Assembly (NCBI GenBank): GCA_018350325.1
Contig: JAEVLN010000027.1
Location: forward strand, 558,001 to 622,000
Origin: Globodera rostochiensis
Lineage: Eukaryota; Nematoda; Chromadorea; Rhabditida; Heteroderidae
DNA: 64,000 nt
Direction of reading: 5' to 3'
A model generated the notes under the pieces. The model ran no database searches and was not told the DNA's origin. It saw only the letters and a program-made list of their open reading frames with translations. Position numbers and translations under genes: made by a program. Positions 1 to 12,000 of this stretch are shown piece after piece. Position 1 is the stretch's first letter. The number at the start of each line of letters is the position of its first letter.

Positions 1-76
1 GAGCGGTAGTGCATACAATCAACAAGGTATTTTATAATGCAATTATTGACATGCCACAAATGCAATTCAATTTTGA

Positions 77-3000
77 GGAGAGCATGGAGAAAACGAAAGT
101 GATCAACAAGCACTTGACCATCGTTCCAAAGAAGAACAATTGGATCAGCGTACGGACGATAGGCAGAAGAATGAAGTAGCAGAAGAAGTTCATACAGATG
201 AGGATCAGAAGGATCAACCATCGGACGAAGAGCACATGGGAGATCAGAATCAAGAAGCCAATGATAATCAGAAAAGTCAAACAAAGGACGAGGATTATCC
301 GGTAGGGGATCATCAAGACAATAAAAGTCAACCATCGGACGAAGATCACCTTGAAGAAAATACAAATAAACCGGAAGAGACAGCAGATCAGCAACAAGAG
401 AATCAAAGTCAATCATCGGATAAAGACCAAGAAGAAAATTCAGATCAACAAACTGATGAGAAACAGAACGGTCGACCAACAGCAGAGGAGCAGTCAGAAA
501 TGACTTCGGATCAGCACGCGGACGAGAATCAGGGCCAACCGTCGAGCAAAGACCATGAAGAAAATCCGGACCAAAAAATTGATGAAAATCAGACAACGAG
601 CGAACAGAAAACAGAAGAGACTCCCCCCGGTCAGAACAAAGGCGATAATATAACCCAATTACCGGGCCAATATTCTGGAAATCCGGATCCTCCAGGTCCC
701 GAAAATCAACCACAAGATGGGAATCATCCTGAAAAGAGTGACCGTGGCAAACCGCATGACGAAGAAAGTCAAGATGAAAATGAAACAAATGAGGGCAAAG
801 TGGAAGAAGAACAACCACTGAAAGAGCCCGACACACCTATTGACGAAAAGAGTGATGGTGAGTCTGAAATTGTAAAATAATATTAAATTCCGACTAATAT
901 GCGTTAAGACTAGAGCACGGACCGATCGAAATTTTGAGATTTTTTCAAAGATTTTTCAGTGATCTCGAACGCTTAATTTTTTCGAAATTTATCGAGATTC
1001 TCGACCGGTCCTCAAGTCCGGGCTCTAGTTAAGACTGACAAAACCTAATCTTGAATTTACTGTTTTAAAATTAATTAAATTACGCTAAATTAATATCTCA
1101 GTCCACCAACCCGATAAGGTCATAAACGAAACTATTTAACCCGGGTTAAAGACGATGACCCCAATTTTATTGGACCGTTCGTTAACCAGGAGACGCGCAT
1201 AAGGCTCCAGACCTCGTAACTTTGGTAGAGTGGTTTCTGCTGAAATTGTTTTTCATATTCGTAGACCGAGCCCAAGTTTTTTGTGAATGTGTGATCCAGC
1301 CCTGGGATTTTTTTTTTCTCAAATTTACCCTCATTTTCAGTGTATTTGGGGGTCTTCAGATCCCCATGGAGGAGGTGTCTGATCGACTTAGTGCAGTTAT
1401 CTTTTTGATCAGTATTTAAAGTTGAACAGTTATCTTTTTTGATCAGTATTTAAAGTTGACCTTATGAATTTTTATGGGTTCTGGTCCAACAAAATATTGG
1501 CAAATTTATTCTGTCTCAAGACCACTGCTTGTCTCAAGACTTTTTTTGGCAATGTATATGTTTTGACGGTTTGTTTCATGACCTTATAAGTTAGAAAAAT
1601 CCCCAAACCGTAGTAAATTTATTTTATAGATGACAAAATTTTGAGGGAAATAAGAGGAAGAATCAAAAGAACCCAGAGAAAGAACAATATAAAAAGAGAA
1701 AATTTCCACGAAATTTATCCAGAAAACCCATTTGAGAATGAAAAAAAGGACGATGGAAAAGACGATGCGGAAAAAAACAGAGGAAGAACGGAAGATAGAA
1801 ATGGGGAAGCAATAAATACAGATAAAAAGAGTTGGAAAATAAGTGGAAAGAATAAAGAAAATTCATCAGTAGATGGCCAGAAAAAAGAAAATCAGGAGAA
1901 AACAGAGAAAGGAGAATTTTATCCGGAAGAAGTAATACGTAGTGAGCATGATGATGATGAAGGAAGGAAAAAAAGAATTGTCAAGGATGAGAACGGAAAA
2001 AGACAACAAGAGAAAGGATTCGGAAGAGATAATTCAGATCCACGAGATCGGGAAGATTTTTGGAGAGAAGAAGAAAAGGAGAGAACAGATAAGTGGAAAG
2101 AAAATAGAGAAGATAAAATGAAAAAAGAAGAAAAAACGACAACAAAAAATAGAGAAAGTGACGAAGAAGAATTGAAAGAAACAACAACAATATTTCCTGA
2201 ACAACAAACGGTGAGAGGGAAAAGGAGTTCAAATGATAAGGAATGGGAAGACAATAATGTAAAGGAGGAAAATTCAGCGGAAAAAAACAAAAGTGAAGGA
2301 AGAGAAGAAAAGAAAACTAATAAAGAAGATGACGAAGATTTGGGGGAAGAAAAAACTCAAATTCCCCCGCCACCAACTAAAAAAGATGAACAAAATAAAG
2401 AGGAGAACGAATCAGAAGAGAAAGAAGATGAAACCGAAACTGCCAACAAAAAGACTTCAACCGATAATGGTGAAGAATCAGAGCAGGAAGAGGAAGTAAA
2501 ATCTGAAGAAGGTGAAGCCGATGCTGGCACCAAAAAGCCTCCTTCCGATAATGGGGAAGAATCAGAGCAAGAAGAGGAAGAAAAATCTGAAGAAGATGAA
2601 GCCGATGCTGGCATCAAAAAGCCTCCAACCGATAATGGTGAAGAATCAGAGCAGGAAGAGGAAGAAGAAAAATCTGAAGAAGGTGAAGCCGATGCTGGCA
2701 CCAAAAAGCCTCCTTCCGATAATGGGGAAGAATCAAAGCAGAAAGAGGAAGAAGAAAAATCTGAAGAAGGTGAAGCCGAAACAGCCACAAATAAGCCTCC
2801 TTCCGATAATGGGGAAGAATCAAAACAGAAAGAGGAAGAAAAATCTGAAGAAGGTGAAGCAAAAAAGCCTCCTTCCGATAATGGGGAAGAATCAAAACAG
2901 AAAGAGGAAGAAGAAAAATCTGACGAAGGTGAAGCCAAAACAGCCACAAATAATCCTCCAACCGATAATGGTGAAGAATCAAAGGAGAAAGAAGAAGAAG

Positions 3001-6000
3001 AAAAATCTGACGAAGGTGAAGCAAAAAAGCCTCCTTCCGATAATGGGGAAGAATCAAAACAGAAAGAGGAAGAAAAATCTGAAGAAGGTGAAGCCGATGC
3101 TGGCATCAAAAAGCCTCCAACCGATAATGGGGGAAAATCAAAACAGAAAGATGAAGAAAAATCTGAAGAAGATGGAGCCAAAACAGCCACCAATAAGCCT
3201 CCTTCCGATAATGGGGAAAAATCAGAGCAAGAAGAGGAAGTAAAATCTGAAGAAGGTGAAGCAAAAAAGCCTCCTTCCGATAATGGGGAAGAATCAAAAC
3301 AGAAAGAGGAAGAAAAATCTGAAGAAGATGGAGCCAAAACAGCCACCAATAAGCCTCCTTCCGATAATGGGGAAAAATCAGAGCAAGAAGAGGAAGTAAA
3401 ATCTGAAGAAGGTGAAGCAAAAAAGCCTCCTTCCGATAATGGGGAAAAATCAGAGCAAGAAGAGGAAGAAAAATCTGAAGAAGATGAAGCCGATGCTGGC
3501 ACCAATAAGCCTCCAACCGATAATCAGGGAGAAAAATCTGAAGAAGATGAAGCCGATGCTGGCATCAAAAAGCCTCCAACCGATAATGGGGGAAAAACAA
3601 AACAGAAAGATGAAGAAAAATCTGAAGAAGATGAAACCGAGACTACTACCAATAAGCCTCCAACCGATAATGGGGAAAAATCAGAGCAGGAAGAGGAAGA
3701 AGAAAAATCTGAAGAAGGTGAAGCCGATGCTGGCACCAAAAAGCCTCCTTCCGATAATGGGGAAGAATCAAAGCAGAAAGAGGAAGAAGAAAAATCTGAA
3801 GAAGGTGAAGCCGAAACAGCCACAAATAAGCCTCCAACCAATAATCAGGGAGAAAAATCTGAAGAAGATGAAGCCAAAAAGCCTCCTTCCGATAATGGGG
3901 AAGAATCAAAGCAGAAAGAGGAAGAAGAAAAATCTGAAGAAGGTGAAGCCGATGCTGACATCAAAAAGCCTCCTTCCGATAATGGGGAAAAATCAGAGCA
4001 GAAAGAGGAAGTAAAATCTGAAGAAGGTGAAGCCGATGCTGTAAAATCTGAAGAAGATGAAACCGAGACTGCCACCAATAAGCCTCCAACCGATAATGGT
4101 GAAGAATCAAAGGAGAAAGAGGAAGAAGAAAAATCTGAAGAAAGTGAAGCCGAAACAGCCACAAATAAGCCTCCTTCCGATAATGGGGAAGAATCAAAAC
4201 AGAAAGAGGAAGAAAAATCTGAAGAAGGTGAAGCCGAAACAGCCACAAATAAGCCTCCAACCGATAATGGTGAAGAATCAAAGCAGAAAGAGGAAGAAGA
4301 AAAATCTGAAGAAGATGAAGCCAAAACAGCCACAAATAAGCCTCCAACCGATAATGGTGAAGAATCAAAGGAAAAAGAAGAAGAAGAAAAATCTGAAGAA
4401 GGTGAAGCAAAAAAGCCTCCTTCCGATAATGGGGAAGAATTGGAAGAAAAATCTGAAGAAGATGAAGCCGATGCTGGCACCAATAAGCCTCCAACCGATA
4501 ATCAGGGAGAAAAATCTGAAGAAGATGAAGCCGATGCTGGCATCAAAAAGCCTCCAACCGATAATGGGGGAAAATCAAAACAGAAAGATGAAGAAAAATC
4601 TGAAGAAGATGGAGCCAAAACAGCCACCAATAAGCCTCCTTCCGATAATGGGGAAAAATCAGAGCAGGAAGAGGAAGTAAAATCTGAAGAAGATGAAACC
4701 GAGACTACTACCAATAAGCCTCCAACCGATAATCAGGGAGAAAAATCTGAAGAAGATGAAGCCGATGCTGGCACCAATAAGCCTCCAACCGATAATCAGG
4801 GAGAAAAATCTGAAGAAGATGAAGCCGATGCTGGCACCAATAAGCCTCCAACCGATAATCAGGGAGAAAAATCTGAAGAAGATGAAGCCGATGCTGGCAT
4901 CAAAAAGCCTCCAACCGATAATGGGGGAAAATCAAAACAGAAAGATGAAGAAAAATCTGAAGAAGATGAAACCGAGACTACTACCAATAAGCCTCCAACC
5001 GATAATGGGGAAAAATCAGAGCAGGAAGAGGAAATAAAATCTGAAGAAGATGAAACCGAGACTACTACCAATAAGCCTCCAACCGATAATGGTGAAGAAT
5101 CAAAGGAGAAAGAGGAAGAAGAAAAATCTGAAGAAGATGAAGCCAAAAAGCCTCCTTCCGATAATGGGGAAGAATCAAAGCAGAAAGAGGAAGAAGAAAA
5201 ATCTGAAGAAGGTGAAGCCGATGCTGGCATCAAAAAGCCTCCAACCGATAATGGGGAAAAATCAGAGCAGAAAGAGAAAGTAAAATCTGAAGAAGGTGAA
5301 GCCGATGCTGTAAAATCTGAAGAAGATGAAACCGAGACTGCTACCAATAAGCCTCCAACCGATAATGGGGAAAAATCAGAGCAGGAAGAGGAAGTAAAAT
5401 CTGAAGAAGATGAAACCGAGACTGCCAACAAAAAGACTTCAACCGGTAATGGTGAAGAATCAAAGGAGAAAGAGGAAGAAGAAAAATCTGAAGAAGATGA
5501 AGCCGAAACAGCCACAAATAAGCCTCCTTCCGATAATGGGGAAGAATCAAAACAGAAAGAGGAAGAAAAATCTGAAGAAGGTGAAGCCGAAACAGCCACA
5601 AATAAGCCTCCAACCGATAATGGTGAAGAATCAAAGCAGAAAGAGGAAGAAGAAAAATCTGAAGAAGATGAAGCCAAAACAGCCACAAATAAGCCTCCTT
5701 CCGATAATGGGGAAGAATCAAAACAGAAAGAGGAAGAAGAAAAATCTGAAGAAGATGAAGCCAAAACAGCCACAAATAAGCCTCGTTCCGATAATGGGGA
5801 AGAATCAAAACAGAAAGAGGAAGAAAAATCTGAAGAAGGTGAAGCAAAAAAGCCTCCTTCCGATAATGGGGAAGAATCAAAACAGAAAGAGGAAGAAAAA
5901 TCTGAAGAAGGTGAAGCAAAAAAGCCTCCTTCCGATAATGGGGAAAAATCAGAGCAAGAAGAGGAAGAAAAATCTGAAGAAGATGAAGCCGATGCTGGCA

Positions 6001-9000
6001 CCAATAAGCCTCCAACCGATAATCAGGGAGAAAAATCTGAAGAAGATGAAGCCAAAACAGCCACAAATAAGCCTCCTTCCGATAATGGGGGAAAATCAAA
6101 ACAGAAAGAGGAAGAAGAAAAATCTGAAGAAGATGAAGCCAAAACAGCCACAAATAAGCCTCCTTCCGATAATGGGGAAAAATCAGAGCAGAAAGAGGAA
6201 GTAAAATCTGAAGAAGGTGAAGCCAAAACAGCCACAAATAAGCCTCCTTCCGATAATGGGGAAAAATCAGAGCAGGAAGAGAAAGTAAAATATGAAGAAG
6301 ATGAAGCCGATGCTGGCACCAAAAAACCTCCTTCCGATAATCAGGGAGAAAAATCTGAAGAAGATGAAGCCAAAAAGCCTCCTTCCGATAATGGGGAAGA
6401 ATCAAAGCAGAAAGAGGAAGAAGAAAAATCTGAAGAAGATGAAGCCAAAACAGCCACAAATAAGCCTCCTTCCGATAATGGGGAAGAATCAAAACAGAAA
6501 GAGGAAGAAAAATCTGAAGAAGGTGAAGCAAAAAAGCCTCCTTCCGATAATGGGGAAGAATCAAAACAGAAAGAGGAAGAAGAAAAATCTGAAGAAGATG
6601 AAGCCAAAACAGCCACAAATAAGCCTCCTTCCGATAATGGGGAAGAATCAAAACAGAAAGAGGAAGAAAAATCTGAAGAAGGTGAAGCAAAAAAGCCTCC
6701 TTCCGATAATGGGGAAGAATCAAAACAGAAAGAGGAAGAAAAATCTGAAGAAGGTGAAGCAAAAAAGCCTCCTTCCGATAATGGGGAAAAATCAGAGCAG
6801 AAGAGGAAGAAAAATCTGAAGAAGATGAAGCCGATGCTGGCACCAATAAGCCTCCAACCGATAACAGGGAGAAAAATCTGAAGAAGATGAAGCCGAGCTG
6901 CACAAAGCCTCCAACCGATAATGGGAAAATCAAAACAGAAAAGGAAGAGAAAAATTGAGAAGATGAACCAAAAACCACAATAAGCTCCTCCGATAATGGG
7001 GAAAAATCAGAGCAGAAGAGGAAGAAATCTGAAGAAGATGAAGCCAACAGCCACAAAAGCCTCCTTCCGATAATGGGAAAGCGAAGAAATAAAGAGAAGA
7101 GAAAAAACTGAAGAAGTGAAGCAAAAGCCTCCTCCGATAATGGGGAAGAATCAAAAAGAAAGAGGAAGAAATCTGAAGAAGGTGAAGCAAAAGCCTCCTT
7201 CCGATAATGGGGAAAATCAAGCAGAGAGGAAAATTGAAGAAGTGAAGCCGATGCTGGCAAAAGCTCCAAATAAGGGAAAAATCGAAGAGAGAAGAAACGA
7301 ATAAGCCGAAATAAAACGAAGAAAAAACAAATGCAACAAACCTGAAATGGGGAAAATCAGAAAAGAAGTAAATCTGAAGAAGACCCAAAGCTCTGTAATG
7401 AAAAATCAAAGAAAGAGAAGAAGAAAATGAAAATGAAGGAAACCAAACTCCTTCCGATAAGGAGAATCAAAAGAAAAGAAGAAATCTGAAGAAGTGAAAA
7501 AGCAAAATAACCTCCCGATAATGGGGAAAATCAACAGAAAAGAAGAAAATCTGAAGAAGTGAAGCAAAAGCCTCTTCGATAATGGGGAAGAATCAAAACA
7601 GAAAGAGGAAGAAGAAAAATCTGAAGAAGATGAAGCCAAAACAGCCACAAATAAGCCTCCTTCCGATAATGGGGAAGAATCAAAACAGAAAGAGGAAGAA
7701 AAATCTGAAGAAGGTGAAGCAAAAAAGCCTCCTTCCGATAATGGGGAAGAATCAAAACAGAAAGAGGAAGAAAAATCTGAAGAAGGTGAAGCAAAAAAGC
7801 CTCCTTCCGATAATGGGGAAAAATCAGAGCAAGAAGAGGAAGAAAAATCTGAAGAAGATGAAGCCGATGCTGGCACCAATAAGCCTCCAACCGATAATCA
7901 GGGAGAAAAATCTGAAGAAGATGAAGCCGATGCTGGCATCAAAAAGCCTCCAACCGATAATGGGGGAAAATCAAAACAGAAAGAGGAAGAAGAAAAATCT
8001 GAAGAAGATGAAGCCAAAACAGCCACAAATAAGCCTCCTTCCGATAATGGGGAAAAATCAGAGCAGAACGAGGAAGAAAAATCTGAAGAAGATGAAGCCA
8101 AAACAGCCACAAATAAGCCTCCTTCCGATAATGGGGAAAAATCAGAGCAGGAAGAGAAAGTAAAATCTGAAGAAGATGAAGCCGATGCTGGCACCAAAAA
8201 GCCTCCTTCCGATAATCAGGGAGAAAAATCTGAAGGAGATGAAGCCAAAAAGCCTCCTTCCGATAATGGGGACAAATCAGAGCAGGAAAAGAAAGATGAA
8301 AAATCTGAAGAAGGTGAAGCCGATGCTGGCACCAAAAAGCCTCCTTCCGATAATGGGGAAGAATCAAAGCAGAAAGAGGAAGAAGAAAAATCTGAAGAAG
8401 ATGAAGCCAAAAAGCCTCCTTCCGATAATGGAGAAAAATCAAAGCAGAAAGAGGAAGAAGAAAAATCTGAAGAAGGTGAAGCCGATGCTGGCATCAAAAA
8501 GCCTCCAATCGATAATGAGGAAAAATCAGAGCAGGAAGAGGAAGTTAAATCTGAAGAAGGTAAAGCCGAAACTGCCAACAAAAAGCCTCTTTCCGATAAT
8601 GGGGACAAATCAGAGCAGGAAAAGAAAGATGAAAAATCTGAAGAAGGTGAAGCCGATGCTGGCACCAAAAAGCCTCCTTCCGATAATGGGGAAAAATCAG
8701 AGCAGGAAGAGGAAGTAAAATCTGAAGAAGATGAAGCCGATGCTGGCACCAAAAAGCCTCCTTCCGATAATGGGGAAGAATCGGAGCAGGAAGAGGAAAA
8801 ATCTGAAGAAGATGAAACCGAAACTGCCAACAAAAAGCCTCTTTCCGATAATGGGGACAAATCAGAGCAGGAAAAGAAAGATGAAAAATCTGAAGAAGGT
8901 GAAGCCGAAACAGCCAGCAAAAAGCCTCCTTCCGATAATAGGGAAAAATCAGAGCAGGAAGAGAAAGTAAAATTTGAAGAAGGTGAAGCTGATGCTGGCA

Positions 9001-12000
9001 CCAAAAAGCCTCCTTCCGATAATGGGGAAAAATCAGAGCAGGAAGAGAAAGTAAAATCTGAAGAAGATGAAGCCGATGCTGGCACCAATAAGCCTCCAAC
9101 CGATAATGGGGAAGAATCAAAACAGAAAGAGGAAGAAAAATCTGAAGATAAAGCCGATGCTGGCACCAAAAAGCCTCCTTCCGATAATGGGGAAGAATCA
9201 AAGCAGAAAGAGGAAGAAGAAAAATCTGAAGAAGATGAAGCCAAAAAGCCTCCTTCCGATAATGGAGAAAAATCAAAGCAGAAAGAGGAAGAAGAAAAAT
9301 CTGAAGAAGGTGAAGCCGATGCTGGCATCAAAAAGCCTCCAACCGATAATGAGGAAAAATCAGAGCAGGAAGAGGAAGTAAAATCTGAAGAAGGTGAAGC
9401 CGATGCTGTAAAATCTGAAGAAGATGAAACCGATGCTGCCACCAAAAAGCCTCCAATAGATAATGGGGAAGCATCAAAGCAGAAAGAGGAAGAAGAAAAA
9501 TCTGAAGAAGATGAAGCCAATACAGCCACCAATAAGCCTCCAACTCATAATGGAGAAGAATCAAAGCAGGAAGAGGAAGTAAAATCTGAAGAAGGTAAAG
9601 CCGATGCTGGCACCAAAAAGCCTCCTTCCGATAGTGGGGAAGAATCAAAGCAGAAAGAGGAAGTAAAATCTGAAGAAGATGAAGCCGATGCTGGCACCAA
9701 TAAGCCTCCAACCGATAATCAGGGAGAAAAATCTGAAGAAGATGAAGCCAAAAAGGCTCCAACCGATAATGGAGAAGAATCAAAGCAGGAAAAGGAAGTA
9801 AAATCTGAAGAAGGTAAAGCCGATGCTGGCACCAAAAAGCCTCCTTCCGATAATGGGGAAGAATCAAAGCAGGAAGAGGAAGAAGAAAAATCTGAAGAAG
9901 ATGAAGCCGATGCTGGCACCAATAAGCCTCCAACCGATAATCAGGGAGAAAAATCTGAAGAAGATGAAGCCAAAAAGCCTCCTTCCGATAATGGGGAAGA
10001 ATCAAAGCAGAAAGAGGAAGAAGAAAAATCTGAAGAAGGTGAAGCCGAAACTGCCAACAAAAAGCCTCTTTCCGATAATGGGGACAAATCAGAGCAGGAA
10101 GAGAAAGTAAAATCTGAAGAAGATGAAGCCGATGCTGGCACCAAAAAGCCTCCTTCCGATAATGGGGAAAAATCAGAGCAGGAAGAGGAAGTAAAATCTG
10201 AAGAAGATGAAGCCGATGCTGGCACCAAAAAGCCTCCTTCCGATAATGGGGAAGAATCAAAGCAGAAAGAGGAAGAAGAAAAATCTGAAGAAGGTGAAGC
10301 CGAAACAGCCACAAATAAGCCTCCAACCAATAATCAGGGAGAAAAATCTGAAGAAGATGAAGCCAAAAAGCCTCCTTCCGATAATGGGGAAGAATCAAAG
10401 CAGAAAGAGGAAGAAGAAAAATCTGAAGAAGGTGAAGCCGATGCTGTAAAATCTGAAGAAGATGAAACCGATGCTGCCACCAAAAAGCCTCCAATAGATA
10501 ATGGGGAAGAATCAAAGCAGAAAGAGGAAGAAGAAAAATCTGAAGAAGGTGAAGCCGATGCTGTAAAATCTGAAGAAGATGAAGCCAATACAGCCACCAA
10601 TAAGCCTCCAACTGATAATGGGGAAGAATCAAAACAGAAAGAGGAAGAAAAATCTGAAGAAGATAAAGCCGATGCTGGCACCAAAAATCCTCCTTCCGAT
10701 AATGGGGAAGAATCAAAGCAGAAAGAGGAAGAAGAAAAATCTGAAGAAAATGAAACCGATGCTGCCACCAAAAAGCCTCCAATAGATAATGGGGAAGCAT
10801 CAAAGCAGAAAGAGGAAGAAGAAAAATCTGAAGAAGATGAAGCCAATACAGCCACCAATAAGCCTCCAACTCATAATGGGGAAGAATCAAAGCAGGAAGA
10901 GGAAGTAAAATCTGAAGAAGGTAAAGCCGATGCTGGCACCAATAAGCCTCCAACCGGTAATCAGGGAGAAAAATCTGAAGAAGATGAAGCCAAAAAGGCT
11001 CCAACCGATAATGGAGAAGAATCAAAGCAGGAAGAGGAAGTAAAATCTGAAGAAGGTAAAGCCGATGCTGGCACCAATAAGCCTCCAACCGATAATCAGG
11101 GAGAAAAATCTGAAGAAGATGAAGCCAAAAAGGCTCCAACCGATAATGGAGAAGAATCAAAGCAGGAAAAGGAAGTAAAATCTGAAGAAGGTAAAGCCGA
11201 TGCTGGCACCAAAAAGCCTCCTTCCGATAATGGGGAAGAATCAAAGCAGAAAGAGGAAGTAAAATCTGAAGAAGGTAAAGCCGATGCTGGCACCAATAAG
11301 CCTCCAACCGATAATCAGGGAGAAAAATCTGAAGAAGATGAAGCCAAAAAGGCTCCAACCGATAATGGAGAAGAATCAAAGCAGGAAAAGGAAGTAAAAT
11401 CTGAAGAAGGTAAAGCCGATGCTGGCACCAAAAAGCCTCCTTCCGATAATGGGGAAGAATCAAAGCAGGAAGAGGAAGAAGAAAAATCTGAAGAAGATGA
11501 AGCCGATGCTGGCACCAATAAGCCTCCAACCGATAATCAGGGAGAAAAATCTGAAGAAGATGAAGCCAAAAAGCCTCCTTCCGATAATGGGGAAGAATCA
11601 AAGCAGAAAGAGGAAGAAGAAAAATCTGAAGAAGGTGAAGCCGAAACAGCCACAAATAAGCCTCCAACCAATAATCAGGGAGAAAAATCTGAAGAAGATG
11701 AAGCCAAAAAGCCTCCTTCCGATAATGGGGAAGAATCAAAGCAGAAAGAGGAAGAAGAAAAATCTGAAGAAGATAAAGCCGATGCTGGCTCCAATAAGCC
11801 TCCAACCGATAATGGAGAAAAATCAGAGCAGAAAGAGGAAGGCAAATCTGAAGAAGATAAAGCCGATGCTGGCTCCAATAAGCCTCCAACCGATAATGGA
11901 GAAAAATCAGAGCAGAAAGAGGAAGGCAAATCTGAAGAAGATAAAGCCGATGCTGGCTCCAATAAGCCTCCAACCGAGCCTTATGAAGGTTTGGATTAAA

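Noticed and set aside
2512..3243. Forward +1 frame proteins (KPMLAPKSLLPIMGKNQ repeats)
   Set aside because: Frame-shifted shadows of the acidic repeat; the acidic frame is continuous with flanking exons by splice phase.
5341..7269. 642-residue reverse-strand open frame
   Set aside because: Same antisense shadow effect, and it runs through the corrupted block.
2440..11990. Possible CRISPR array because of regular direct repeats
   Set aside because: Repeats are coding, contiguous and without unique spacers, and the genome is eukaryotic.
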